Shown in pieces: positions 51,961-60,545 of a stretch of 64,000 nt of DNA (the first letter of the stretch is position 1; every line of letters starts with the position of its first letter). This stretch comes from JANNNF01 sp040385825. GTDB lineage: Bacteria > Pseudomonadota > Alphaproteobacteria > Rhodobacterales > Rhodobacteraceae. The notes below the pieces were generated by a model. That model was not told the origin of the DNA. It searched no databases and saw only the letters and a list, made by a program, of their open reading frames with translations. A program made the translations under genes and the position numbers. The stretch lies in NCBI GenBank assembly GCA_040385825.1, contig JAZKGQ010000009.1, positions 248,001-312,000 of the forward strand. Reading direction: 5' to 3'.

Positions 51961-52716
51961 ATGAAACCTCTGGGGCGTCTGCGGCTGGGTGTGAACATCG
52001 ACCATGTGGCGACGCTGCGCAATGCGCGCGGGGCGGCCTGGCCCGATCCGCTGCGCGCCGCCCTGCTGGCCGAGGCCTCGGGTTCGGATGGCATCACCGC
52101 CCACCTGCGCGAAGACCGCCGCCACATCCGCGATGCGGATATCGAGGCGCTGATGGCGGGGATTTCCATTCCGCTGAACTTTGAATGTGCGGCGACGGCA
52201 GAGATGCAGGCCCTGGCGCTGCGCCACCGCCCCCATGCCGTCTGTCTTGTGCCCGAAAAGCGCGAGGAACGCACCACCGAAGGCGGGCTGGATGTGGCGG
52301 GCGACGAGGCCCGGCTGCGCGACTATATCGCCCCCCTGCGGGCGGCAGGCATCCGGGTGTCCATGTTCATCAGCCATCAGGCGGCGCAGATCGAGGCCTC
52401 GGCCCGCATCGGGGCGGCGGTGGTGGAACTGCACACGGGCCTTTATTCCGAACTGCACGCCGATGGTCACGCGCAGGCCACCGACGCCGAATTGCGCGGC
52501 CTGATGCGGGGCGCACAGCTTGCGCACAGCCTGGGGCTGGAGGTGCACGCAGGCCACGGTCTGACCTATGAAAACGTCGACCCGATTGCGGCGATGCCCG
52601 AGGTGATGGAGCTGAACATCGGCCATTTCCTGATCGGCGAGGCCGTGTTCCGCGGCCTTGGCCCGGCGCTGGAAGAAATGCGCCGCCGGATGGACGCAGC
52701 AAGGGGTGGGGCGTGA
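51961..52716 (+). CDS. pdxJ: Pyridoxine 5'-phosphate synthase
   Basis: A 251-residue TIM-barrel enzyme. Motifs: LGVNIDHVATLRNARG (residues ~9-24), ITAHLREDRRHI, LNFECAAT, VCLVPEKREERTTEGGLDV and AGHGLTYENV, all diagnostic of PdxJ. It condenses 1-deoxyxylulose-5-phosphate with 3-amino-2-oxopropyl phosphate. The start ATG 51961 (MKPLGRLRL) is preferred to a 10-codon longer reading. A pair of palindromes lies between it and acpS. Confidence 0.96.
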   Translation: MKPLGRLRLGVNIDHVATLRNARGAAWPDPLRAALLAEASGSDGITAHLREDRRHIRDADIEALMAGISIPLNFECAATAEMQALALRHRPHAVCLVPEKREERTTEGGLDVAGDEARLRDYIAPLRAAGIRVSMFISHQAAQIEASARIGAAVVELHTGLYSELHADGHAQATDAELRGLMRGAQLAHSLGLEVHAGHGLTYENVDPIAAMPEVMELNIGHFLIGEAVFRGLGPALEEMRRRMDAARGGA

Positions 52717-52745
52717 CCCTTGCGCTTTCAGAGACGTGCCCCAGA

Positions 52746-52784
52746 GTTCTTCGAAGAAATCTGCAAATTTCTTCGAAGAAATTT
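52746..52784. repeat. Two adjacent TTCTTCGAAGAA palindromes before acpS
   Basis: GTTCTTCGAAGAAAT at 52746-52760 is followed at once by the perfect 20-bp palindrome AAATTTCTTCGAAGAAATTT at 52765-52784. Arms of the two copies can also pair with each other. The second copy ends eight bases before the acpS ATG at 52793, so it overlaps the place where a ribosome-binding site would be. Confidence 0.75.
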
Positions 52785-52792
52785 GGCGCCCC

Positions 52793-53197
52793 ATGATCCT
52801 CGGTATCGGCACTGACCTTGCCAACATCGACCGCATCGCAGGCACCCTTGCCCGGTTTGGCGACCGTTTCCGGCACCGGGTGTTCACGGAGGGCGAGATT
52901 GCCAAGGCCGAAGGGCGGCGCGATGTGGCGGGCACCTATGCCAAACGCTGGGCCGCGAAAGAGGCCTGTTCCAAGGCGCTTGGCACCGGGCTGCGCATGG
53001 GCATCAACTGGAAGGACATGGTTGTCACCAATCTGCGGTCGGGCCAGCCGGTGATGCATGTCACGGGGTGGGCGGCGGAACGCCTGCAATCCATGACGCC
53101 CGAAGGCCACGAGGCCGTGATTCACGTCACCCTGACCGATGATCACCCCTGGGCGCAGGCCTTTGTGGTGATCGAGGCGCGGCCTTTGCGGCCATAA
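52793..53197 (+). CDS. acpS: Holo-[acyl-carrier-protein] synthase
   Basis: A 134-residue phosphopantetheinyl transferase starting MILGIGTDLANIDRI (Mg-binding Asp8) with the second motif RWAAKEACSKALGTGL (Glu and Lys). It moves the 4'-phosphopantetheine arm from CoA to acyl carrier protein. No Shine-Dalgarno is visible before ATG 52793; instead two palindromes occupy the leader, which may affect translation. A 45-codon longer in-frame reading overlaps pdxJ and is rejected. Confidence 0.94.
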   Translation: MILGIGTDLANIDRIAGTLARFGDRFRHRVFTEGEIAKAEGRRDVAGTYAKRWAAKEACSKALGTGLRMGINWKDMVVTNLRSGQPVMHVTGWAAERLQSMTPEGHEAVIHVTLTDDHPWAQAFVVIEARPLRP

Positions 53198-53209
53198 CGT
53201 CCCCGTAAC

Positions 53210-53238
53210 TTGACTCAGCCGACACACACGCGCATGTA
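53210..53238 (+). promoter_or_regulatory. lepB: Sigma-70-type promoter of lepB-rnc-era
   Basis: -35 TTGACT at 53210-53215, 17-bp spacer, -10 CATGTA at 53233-53238, 29 bases before the lepB start. It begins just after the acpS stop. Confidence 0.55.
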
Positions 53239-53266
53239 GCGGCAAATTCACGACAGGCAGGACAGC

Positions 53267-54055
53267 ATGGCAAGCACACCAAAGGCCGAAGGCGGCATCG
53301 TCGAGACGATCAAGACGGTGGTCTACGCGCTGCTGATTGCGGGGGTGTTCCGCACGCTGTTCTTTCAGCCCTTCTGGATTCCGTCGGAATCGATGAAGGA
53401 CACGCTGCTGATCGGCGACTTCCTGTTCGTGAACAAGATGGCCTATGGCTATTCCAAATACTCCTGCCCCTTTGCCATCTGTCCTTTGTCGGGTCGTGTG
53501 CTGGGGTCGGAACCCAAACGCGGCGATGTGGTGGTGTTTCGCCATCCGGTCAACGGGTCTGATTTCATCAAGCGGCTGATCGGTCTGCCGGGCGACACCA
53601 TCCAGATGAAGAATGGCGTGCTGTTCCTGAATGGCGAGGAAGCCAAACAGACCCCGGATGGCGTGTTCGAGGAAGTGAACGAACCGCAAGGCCCGATGGC
53701 CAACCGCCCGCGCTGTGAAAACGGCCCGGTGGGCGAAGGCGGCCTCTGCCAGAAATCGCGCTATGTGGAAACGCTGCCGGGTGGCTTCAGCCATGAGATT
53801 TTGAACATCGACACCAATGGGTTTGGCGACAATACCGATGTGTTCACCGTGCCTGCCGGGAATTACTTCTTCATGGGCGACAACCGCGACAACAGTCAGG
53901 ACAGCCGCTATGGTCAGGCCGTGGGCGGCGTCGGGTTTGTGCCGGAAGAATACCTGATCGGCCGCGCCGACCGGATCATGTTCTCGTCCGCGGGCACCTC
54001 GATGCTGTTCTTCTGGACCTGGCGGTCCGACCGCTTCTTCAAGGCGGTGGAGTGA
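53267..54055 (+). CDS. lepB: Signal peptidase I
   Basis: A 262-residue membrane-anchored serine protease. One N-terminal helix (IKTVVYALLIAGVFRTLFF), then box B with the catalytic Ser (IPSESMKDTL, near residue 44), box C, box D with the general-base Lys (FIKRLIGLPGDTI, near residue 103) and box E (FMGDNRDNSQDSRYG). It cleaves signal peptides at the outer face of the inner membrane. The stop overlaps the GTG start of rnc. A promoter lies at 53210-53238. Confidence 0.96.
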   Translation: MASTPKAEGGIVETIKTVVYALLIAGVFRTLFFQPFWIPSESMKDTLLIGDFLFVNKMAYGYSKYSCPFAICPLSGRVLGSEPKRGDVVVFRHPVNGSDFIKRLIGLPGDTIQMKNGVLFLNGEEAKQTPDGVFEEVNEPQGPMANRPRCENGPVGEGGLCQKSRYVETLPGGFSHEILNIDTNGFGDNTDVFTVPAGNYFFMGDNRDNSQDSRYGQAVGGVGFVPEEYLIGRADRIMFSSAGTSMLFFWTWRSDRFFKAVE

Positions 54056-54738
54056 AGCTGTCAGCCGACCTCCGGGCCTTCGAGGGCCGCATCGGACACA
54101 GCTTTCGCACGCCTGAACTGCTGCTGCGGGCGGTGACTCATGCCTCGATCAGTTCGGCCACCCGGCCCGACAATCAGCGGCTGGAGTTTCTGGGCGACCG
54201 GGTGCTGGGGCTGGTGATGGCCGAGGCGCTGCTGTCGGCCGACACCAAGGCCCCCGAGGGCCAGCTTGCCCCGCGTTTCAACGCCATGGTGCGCAAGGAA
54301 ACCTGTGCCGATGTCGCCCGCGAAACCGGTCTGGGCGAGGTGCTGAAACTGGGCCGGTCGGAAATGATGTCGGGCGGGCGCCGCAAGGAGGCGCTGCTTG
54401 GCGACGCGATGGAGGCCCTGATTGCCGCCGTCTATCTGGACGGCGGTTTTGACGCCGCCCGTGCCCTGATCCTGCGGCTGTGGCGGGGGCGCATCGGCGC
54501 GGTCGATGCCGATGCCCGCGACCCCAAGACCGCCTTGCAGGAATGGGCGCAGGCCCGCGCCATGCCGCCCCCCACCTATGCCGAAACGGGCCGTGCCGGC
54601 CCTGACCACCAACCGATTTTCACCGTTGAGGTCCGTCTGGAAAATGGCGAGGCAGAATCTGCCCGTGCCGGATCGAAACGCCTTGCAGAACAACAGGCCG
54701 CGCGGTCGCTACTGACGCGGTTGGAGAGTACCTCATGA
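54052..54738 (+). CDS. rnc: Ribonuclease III
   Basis: A 228-residue double-strand RNA endonuclease. The catalytic signature NQRLEFLGDRVLG lies at about residues 42-54, with the second acidic pair in LLGDAMEALIAAVYLDGG, and a C-terminal dsRNA-binding domain from DPKTALQEWAQARAMPPPTY to the end. The start is GTG 54052, overlapping the lepB stop (GTGA). It processes rRNA and structured mRNAs. The lepB-rnc-era order is conserved in proteobacteria. Confidence 0.96.
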   Translation: MKLSADLRAFEGRIGHSFRTPELLLRAVTHASISSATRPDNQRLEFLGDRVLGLVMAEALLSADTKAPEGQLAPRFNAMVRKETCADVARETGLGEVLKLGRSEMMSGGRRKEALLGDAMEALIAAVYLDGGFDAARALILRLWRGRIGAVDADARDPKTALQEWAQARAMPPPTYAETGRAGPDHQPIFTVEVRLENGEAESARAGSKRLAEQQAARSLLTRLESTS

Positions 54739-55649
54739 CCGAAACCAAAGCAGGCTTTGTGGCCCTGATCGGCGAGCCCAATGCGGGCAAGTCCACCTTG
54801 CTGAACCGGATGGTGGGGGCGAAAATCTCTATCGTCACGCATAAGGTGCAGACCACCCGCACCCGCATTCGCGGCGTGTGCATGGAAGGCGCTGCCCAGA
54901 TCGTGTTCGTCGACACCCCCGGCCTGTTTCGCCCCCGTCGCCGTCTGGACCGGGCGATGGTCAAGGCTGCCTGGGGCGGGGCGACCGATGCCGATATCAT
55001 CGTGCTGCTGATCGAGGCCCACCGGGGCAAGACCGAAGGTGTCTCGGCCATCATCGACCGGATGCGCGACCAGATCCCGCAGGGGCAACCCGTGGCGCTG
55101 GCGATCAACAAGATCGACCGGGTCAAGGCCGAAACCCTGCTGGCCCTGGCCGAGGCGATGAACGAGGCGTTTCCCTTTGCGCAGACCTTCATGATTTCGG
55201 CCGAGAAAGGCTATGGCGTGGCCGATCTGCGCGAATGGCTGGCCAGCCTGTTGCCCGCCGGCCCGTGGTTCTACCCCGAGGATCAGATCGCCGATGTGCC
55301 GATGCGGATGATCGCGGCGGAAATGACGCGCGAAAAGCTGACCCTGCGTCTGCACGAGGAAATTCCCTATCAACTGACCGTGGAAACCGAGGCCTGGGAA
55401 GACAAGCCCGACGGGTCCACCCGCATTGACCAGATCGTCTATGTGAACCGCGATGGTCACAAGGGCATCGTTCTGGGCAACAAGGGCGAGACGATCAAGG
55501 GTGTCGGTCAATCGGCGCGGGCCGAGATCTCCGAATTTCTGGGGCGCACCGTGCATCTGTTCTTGCAGGTCAAGGTACGGCCCAACTGGCTGGACGAACC
55601 CGAGCGTTACAACGAGATGGGCCTGAACTTCAAAGACGGCGATGCGTGA
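54735..55649 (+). CDS. era: GTPase Era
   Basis: A 304-residue GTPase. G1 is GEPNAGKST (residues ~13-21), G2/switch around KVQTTRTRIRG, G3 DTPG, G4 NKID and G5 ISAEKGYG; the C-terminal KH domain ends with GNKGETIKGVGQSARAEI and FLQVKVRPNW. It binds the 3' end of 16S rRNA during 30S maturation. The start overlaps the rnc stop (ATGA). Confidence 0.97.
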   Translation: MTETKAGFVALIGEPNAGKSTLLNRMVGAKISIVTHKVQTTRTRIRGVCMEGAAQIVFVDTPGLFRPRRRLDRAMVKAAWGGATDADIIVLLIEAHRGKTEGVSAIIDRMRDQIPQGQPVALAINKIDRVKAETLLALAEAMNEAFPFAQTFMISAEKGYGVADLREWLASLLPAGPWFYPEDQIADVPMRMIAAEMTREKLTLRLHEEIPYQLTVETEAWEDKPDGSTRIDQIVYVNRDGHKGIVLGNKGETIKGVGQSARAEISEFLGRTVHLFLQVKVRPNWLDEPERYNEMGLNFKDGDA

Positions 55650-55677
55650 CGCAGCGCCGTCGCCTTAGGCCGCTGCA

Positions 55678-56013
55678 ATGACGGCGCGTCTGGCCAGCGG
55701 GCTGTGGGTTGCGGCCTATATGGCGCGGCTGCGGCTGGCGGCGATCCCGGCTTATCTGCTGGCGCGGGGTGATGACACGGCGGGCGCGGTGATCGTCAAG
55801 CTGGCCACGCTGGACGGTCAGGCGCAGGCGTTCGAGCGGGGCTTTGATCTGGCCAGCGGCGCGCGGGTCTGGCGGGTGCTGGTGGCGGGGGCCGAGGCCG
55901 AAGTGGACGCGGTGCTGGCGCGGCAACGGACAAGGGACCGCGATCTGTGGGTGATCGAGGTGGAAGACCGTGCCGGGCGCAGCTTGCTGGAGGAAGACGG
56001 GTTGTCAGGGTAA
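55678..56013 (+). CDS. DUF1491 family protein
   Basis: A 111-residue alphaproteobacterial protein: MTARLASGLWVAAYMARLRLAAIPAYLLARGDDTAGAV, then KLATLDGQAQAFERGFD and a C-terminal DRDLWVIEVEDRAGRSLL. Function unknown. It lies 28 bases after era, its usual place before recO in this group. The last nine bases overlap the convergent Pr6Pr-type gene. Confidence 0.82.
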   Translation: MTARLASGLWVAAYMARLRLAAIPAYLLARGDDTAGAVIVKLATLDGQAQAFERGFDLASGARVWRVLVAGAEAEVDAVLARQRTRDRDLWVIEVEDRAGRSLLEEDGLSG

Positions 56014-56616
56014 ACGCTTTGCCGCGGCCACGAGGCCTGCGCCAAAAGCCGCGAAAGCGGCCAGCATGACGGCCAGCCCGGCCGCCACCGTACCCCAGCC
56101 CGCTGTGTCCGCGTTCAGGAACGGATAGGCCCAGAACCCGGTCAGCGCCCCGCGGATCAGCGCATAGGCCCCGTAAGCGGCAGGCCAGGCCAGCCAGACC
56201 GGAATATCCCGCAGGCTGATGCCTTTGGGCGCAAACATCCCCCACCAGACCAGCACAAGTACCGGACCTGCCGTGTGCAGGCCCTGATCCGCCCACCATG
56301 CCATGCCGTGCGGTGCCCAAAGCCCCGACAGCAGCGCATGATAGATCAGGCCGGTCATCCCCATCCACACCACCAGACCTGCCGCCAGTCGCGCGCTGAC
56401 CGGCAGCCCCAGGGCCGCAGCGCCCATGGTCGCGGCCACCAGCATGTTGGTCAGAATGGTGAAATACCCCGCCATCCGCCACAGGGTGTCCGGCACGGGC
56501 GCATCCCCCATCAGCCCCCGCGACACATCGAACTGCGCCCGCAGCGACAGCATGACCGTGGTGAAGATCACGACGGCAGCCACACGGGCGGGGGTCAGGG
56601 GGCGGGGGGTGCGCAT
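56005..56616 (-). CDS. Pr6Pr family membrane protein
   Basis: A 203-residue protein with six predicted membrane helices (VAAVVIFTTVMLSLRAQFDV, WRMAGYFTILTNMLVAATMG, and others). WRMAGYFTILTN and WADQGLHTAGPVLVLVWW are typical of Pr6Pr/FAR-17a-like proteins. Function unknown. The start ATG 56616 (MRTPRPLTPAR) was chosen over a 12-codon longer reading. It is inserted antisense between DUF1491 and recO, divergent from recO. Confidence 0.75.
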   Translation of the reverse strand: MRTPRPLTPARVAAVVIFTTVMLSLRAQFDVSRGLMGDAPVPDTLWRMAGYFTILTNMLVAATMGAAALGLPVSARLAAGLVVWMGMTGLIYHALLSGLWAPHGMAWWADQGLHTAGPVLVLVWWGMFAPKGISLRDIPVWLAWPAAYGAYALIRGALTGFWAYPFLNADTAGWGTVAAGLAVMLAAFAAFGAGLVAAAKRLP

Positions 56617-56672
56617 CGCGCCATAGTGCAACGGGACTTGCCCGATGTCCACGCAGGCCCGATACTGCCGCG

Positions 56673-57392
56673 ATGGAGTGGACAGACGAAGGAACGCTGT
56701 TGTCCATGCGCGCGCATGGCGAAAGCTCGGCGATCATCGAGGTGTTCACCTTGGCGCATGGCCGTCACGCAGGCGTGGTGCGCGGCGGGGCGTCGCGCAG
56801 GATGGCCCCCATCCTGCAACCCGGCGCGCAGGTGCAGGTCGCCTGGCGCGCCCGGCTGGAGGATCATCTGGGCGCATTTGTGGTGGAACCCGTCCGGTCA
56901 CGGGCCGGGGTTCTGGGCGACCGGCTGGCCCTGTCGGGGCTGAACGCGGTCTGCGCCATGCTGCGCGCAGCCCTGCCGGAACGGGCGGCCTATCCGGCGC
57001 TGTGGCAGGCGACCATGGGCCTGCTGGACGCGCTGGAAACCGATGCGGGCTGGCCTGCGCGCTATCTGCGGTGGGAATTGCACCTGCTGGACGAGATCGG
57101 CTTTGGGCTGGACCTGTCCACCTGTGCGGTGACGGGCGGGCGGGACGATCTGGCCTATGTCAGCCCGAAAACCGGGCGGGCGGTCAGCCGGGCCGGCGCA
57201 GGCGATTGGGCGGCACGGTTGCTGCCGTTGCCGGAATGCCTGTTGGGGCAGGGACCGGCATCAGGGGTGGAACTGGGGGAGGGGCTGGCCGTGACCGGGC
57301 ATTTCCTGACCCGCGAACTGGGGCTGGCGCTGAACGGCCGCCCGCTGCCCGAGGCCCGCGCAAGGCTGCTGGATCTATTGACCCGGCCCTAG
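56673..57392 (+). CDS. recO: DNA repair protein RecO
   Basis: A 239-residue recombination mediator. The N-terminal OB fold is MEWTDEGTLLSMRAHGESSAIIEVFTLAHGRHAGVVRGGASRR, followed by LQPGAQVQVAWRARLEDHLGAF. The C-terminal helical domain includes YLRWELHLLDEIGFGLDL. The zinc-finger Cys of many RecO proteins is reduced here to one Cys in STCAVTGG. It loads RecA with RecR during gap repair. Confidence 0.93.
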   Translation: MEWTDEGTLLSMRAHGESSAIIEVFTLAHGRHAGVVRGGASRRMAPILQPGAQVQVAWRARLEDHLGAFVVEPVRSRAGVLGDRLALSGLNAVCAMLRAALPERAAYPALWQATMGLLDALETDAGWPARYLRWELHLLDEIGFGLDLSTCAVTGGRDDLAYVSPKTGRAVSRAGAGDWAARLLPLPECLLGQGPASGVELGEGLAVTGHFLTRELGLALNGRPLPEARARLLDLLTRP

Positions 57393-57468
57393 CTGCAACC
57401 GACGCCAAATGTCGCATCTGTGGCAGACTGTGCCCGATTTGCAGGCGCATATCGGGCGCATAAAGATC

Positions 57469-58692
57469 ATGGTCACACGCTATATCCCCCTTTTCCTGCG
57501 CCACAGCCCCACCCCTCGGGTGCAGAATTTTGCCTTGCTGGCAGGGCTGGATGCCGCAGTGCGCGGCACGCTGATTTCGGCCATGCCGCTGGCCGTGTAT
57601 CAGGCGCTTGGCTCCGCCGAGGCCACCAGTCAGGTCTATTTCATCGCCGGACTCGTGGCGCTGGTCTGGGGGCTGATGGTGCCCTGGGCCACCCGGCACA
57701 TTCCCCGGCGCTGGATGTATACGCTTGGCTGCGGGCTGTACCTGATCGGCATGGCGCTTGCGGTGCAGGGATCAGGCTGGGCCGTTCCTGCCGCGCTGAT
57801 GTGCAATGCGATGGCGACGGTGACGATCTTTGTCTGCTTCAACGCCTATGTGCTGGATTATGTGCAGCGCGCCGATCTGGGGCGGACGCAATCGTTGCAG
57901 ATGGTCTATTCGGCGGCCCCCTGGGCCATCGGGCCGATGCTGGGGGTCTGGCTGCATGACCTGTGGGCCCCGGCGCCCTTCCTGCTGGCGGGCGTGTTTG
58001 CCTGCGCGCTGCTGGTGGCGTTCTGGGTGCTGCGTCTGGGCAATGGCAAGCAGATCACCCGCGCCAAGGGACCGGCGCTGAACCCGCTGGCCTATCTGGG
58101 GCGGTTCTTTGCGCAGCCAAGGCTGATTGCAGGCTGGATGTTTGCGGTGATGCGGTCCTGCGGCTGGTGGGTCTATGTGGTCTATCTGCCGATCTACTGC
58201 ATCGAGGCGGGGCTCAGCGACAAGGTCGGCGGCATCGCCCTGTCCCTGACCAACGCGCTGCTGTTCGCCTCGCCGTTCATGCTGCGGCTGGTGCGGCGGA
58301 TGTCGGTGCGCCGGTCGGTGCGGGTGGCGTTCGGGCTGTGCGGCGGGTTGTTCGTGGCCTCGGCGCTGGCCTCCGGGGTGCCGTTCGCCAGCGTGGGCTT
58401 CATGATGGCGGCATCGGTGTTTCTGGTGATGCTGGATGTGGTGGGCGGCCTGCCCTTCATGATGTCGGTCAAACCGTCCGAGCGGACCGAGATGTCGGCA
58501 GTCTATTCCAGTTTCCGCGATGTCTCGGGCATTCTGACGCCGGGCGGTGCGTGGCTGGTGCTGCTGGTGGCGCCGCTGCCGGGGATTTTTGCTGCGGCAG
58601 GGGTCGGGTTGCTGGCGTCGTTTGCGGTGGCGTCGCGGCTGCACCCCCGCCTGGGCACCTTGCGCCCGTCACGCGGGCGGGTGCAGGCGTAG
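57469..58692 (+). CDS. MFS transporter
   Basis: About 407 residues with 11-12 membrane helices, starting MVTRYIPLFLRHSPTPRVQNFALLAG. The loop between helices 2 and 3 carries a degenerate MFS motif (MVPWATRHIPRRWMY). Two six-helix halves are separated by a cytoplasmic loop (LGNGKQITRAKGPALNP). The substrate is unknown. An ATG 20 codons upstream (57409) is equally open, and neither start has a strong ribosome-binding site. The TAG stop is fused to the third dyad repeat. Confidence 0.85.
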   Translation: MVTRYIPLFLRHSPTPRVQNFALLAGLDAAVRGTLISAMPLAVYQALGSAEATSQVYFIAGLVALVWGLMVPWATRHIPRRWMYTLGCGLYLIGMALAVQGSGWAVPAALMCNAMATVTIFVCFNAYVLDYVQRADLGRTQSLQMVYSAAPWAIGPMLGVWLHDLWAPAPFLLAGVFACALLVAFWVLRLGNGKQITRAKGPALNPLAYLGRFFAQPRLIAGWMFAVMRSCGWWVYVVYLPIYCIEAGLSDKVGGIALSLTNALLFASPFMLRLVRRMSVRRSVRVAFGLCGGLFVASALASGVPFASVGFMMAASVFLVMLDVVGGLPFMMSVKPSERTEMSAVYSSFRDVSGILTPGGAWLVLLVAPLPGIFAAAGVGLLASFAVASRLHPRLGTLRPSRGRVQA

Positions 58693-58712
58693 GATGGGCA
58701 ATCTGCCCATCC
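58692..58712. repeat. Dyad repeat element, copy 3
   Basis: GATGGGCAATCTGCCCATC again follows a TAG stop codon, that of the MFS gene, and ends six bases before the stop codon of the convergent mcd gene. It is identical over 19 bp to copies at 1-20 and 32222-32242. Confidence 0.85.
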
Positions 58713-58717
58713 CCCGG

Positions 58718-60373
58718 TCAATCCAGCAGACGCCGCGCGATGACCTGCGCCTGAATCTCGGCCGCGCCTTCAAAGATGTTCAGGATGCGGGCGTCGCACA
58801 GGATGCGGCTGATCTGGTATTCCAGAGCAAAGCCGTTGCCGCCATGGATTTGCAGCGCATTGTCGGCGGCGGCCCAGGCCACCCGCGCGCCCAGAAGTTT
58901 GGCCATGCCGGCCTCCAGATCGCAACGCTTGTCATGGTCCTTCTGCCAGGCGCTGAAATAGGTCAACTGGCGCGCCACCATGATCTCGACCGCCATCATC
59001 GCCAGTTTGCCCGCCACCCGCGGAAACTCGATCAGCGGTTTGCCGAATTGCCTGCGGTCGGTGGCGTATTGCAGGCCCACCTCCAGCGCGTTCTGCGCCA
59101 CGCCAATGGCGCGGGCGGCGGTCTGGATGCGGGCGGATTCGAAGGTCTGCATCAACTGCTTGAAGCCTTGGCCCGGCACGCCGCCCAACAGGTTTTCGCC
59201 CTTCACCGCAAAGCCGTCGAACGCCAGTTCATATTCCTTCATGCCACGATAGCCCAACACCTCGATCTCGCCCCCCGTCATGCCGACGGTGGGGAAGGGG
59301 TCGGCATCGGTGCCGGGGGTCTTTTCGGCCAGAAACATGCTCAGGCCCCGGTAGTCGGTGGTGGCGGGGTCGGTGCGGGCCAGCAGGGTCATCATGTGGG
59401 TGCGGGCGGCATGGGTGATCCAAGTCTTGTTGCCGGTGATCTGCCAGTCCTCGCCCTCGGCCACCGCACGGGTGCGCAAGCTGCCCAGGTCGGACCCGGT
59501 GTTCGGTTCGGTAAACACAGCCGTTGGCAGGATTTCGCCAGAGGCCAGCTTTGGCAGCCACTGCGCCTTTTGCGCCGGGGTGCCGCCACACAGGATCAGT
59601 TCGGCCGCAATTTCGCTGCGGGTGCCAAGGCTGCCCACCCCGATATAGCCGCGCGAAAGTTCCTCGCTGACCACCACCATCGAGGCCTTGGACAGGCCAA
59701 AACCGCCGTGTTCCTCGGGGATGGTCAGGCCGAACACGCCCATTGCCGCCAGCTTTTCGACAATCTCCATCGGGATAAGCTCGTCCCGCAGATGCCAGCC
59801 ATGGGCATGGGGGGTGACTTCCTCGTCTGCAAAGCGGCGGAACTGGTCGCGGATCATTTCCAGCTCGGCATCAAGGCCGGTGGTGCCAAAGGTGGCGCGG
59901 CCCTGATTGTCGCGCATCAGGGCGACAAGGGCCATGCGGGCCTCGGGCGTGTTGCCGGTGGCGATCAGGGTGGCGGCAGCGGGGGAGGGCGGGGGCAGGT
60001 CGATGCCAAAGTCGGACAGGCGGGCCATTTCACCCTGCGACATCGGGATGCCGCCCCGGATCTGCGCCAGATATTCGCCAAAGGCGATCTGCAGCAGCAG
60101 CGAGTCCATTTCGGTGAACTGGCCCTCGGCCTCCAGCCGGGTGGCCCAGGCGTTCATCTGGCGCAGCGCCTCGGTATAGGTCGCAAGCCAGGACAGGCTG
60201 TGGGCCGCAAACTGATGCTGTTCCAGCGCGGCGGCCGAAACCTTGCCATTCACCGTGACACGGGCGCGCAAGGCTTCGCGTGCCTGATCGAACAGGGCTT
60301 CCACCTCGGGCAGGGCGGCGGTGGTCAGGGCCAGCAACGGGGCCACGGGGATTGTCTGGCCATCATGCGGCAT
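58718..60373 (-). CDS. mcd: Acyl-CoA dehydrogenase, probable (2S)-methylsuccinyl-CoA dehydrogenase
   Basis: A 551-residue flavoprotein, about 170 residues longer at the N-terminus than ordinary acyl-CoA dehydrogenases. This size and layout match methylsuccinyl-CoA dehydrogenase of the ethylmalonyl-CoA pathway. The ACAD core begins near LDAELEMIRDQFRRFADEEV, with FTEPNTGSDLGSLRT and WITHAARTHMM for flavin and substrate binding, LQIHGGNGFALEYQISRIL, and the catalytic Glu in LNIFEGAAEIQ. It oxidises methylsuccinyl-CoA to mesaconyl-CoA during acetate assimilation. GGAG upstream supports ATG 60373. Other pathway genes are not in the window. Confidence 0.82.
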   Translation of the reverse strand: MPHDGQTIPVAPLLALTTAALPEVEALFDQAREALRARVTVNGKVSAAALEQHQFAAHSLSWLATYTEALRQMNAWATRLEAEGQFTEMDSLLLQIAFGEYLAQIRGGIPMSQGEMARLSDFGIDLPPPSPAAATLIATGNTPEARMALVALMRDNQGRATFGTTGLDAELEMIRDQFRRFADEEVTPHAHGWHLRDELIPMEIVEKLAAMGVFGLTIPEEHGGFGLSKASMVVVSEELSRGYIGVGSLGTRSEIAAELILCGGTPAQKAQWLPKLASGEILPTAVFTEPNTGSDLGSLRTRAVAEGEDWQITGNKTWITHAARTHMMTLLARTDPATTDYRGLSMFLAEKTPGTDADPFPTVGMTGGEIEVLGYRGMKEYELAFDGFAVKGENLLGGVPGQGFKQLMQTFESARIQTAARAIGVAQNALEVGLQYATDRRQFGKPLIEFPRVAGKLAMMAVEIMVARQLTYFSAWQKDHDKRCDLEAGMAKLLGARVAWAAADNALQIHGGNGFALEYQISRILCDARILNIFEGAAEIQAQVIARRLLD

Positions 60374-60545
60374 GGGAACGCTCCGGTTCAGGGGCAAATT
60401 CTGGGTATCGGGACGCTACGGCCTTCGCAGTTGCAGCGCAATATAGTTTCGTCAGAAAATAGACTAACGTATGAAAGTGTCGCAATTGATTTTGCCGTGT
60501 ATCCCCGCGCCGCGCAGGATAAAAGGCTGCAAACGGAGAGTTTGC

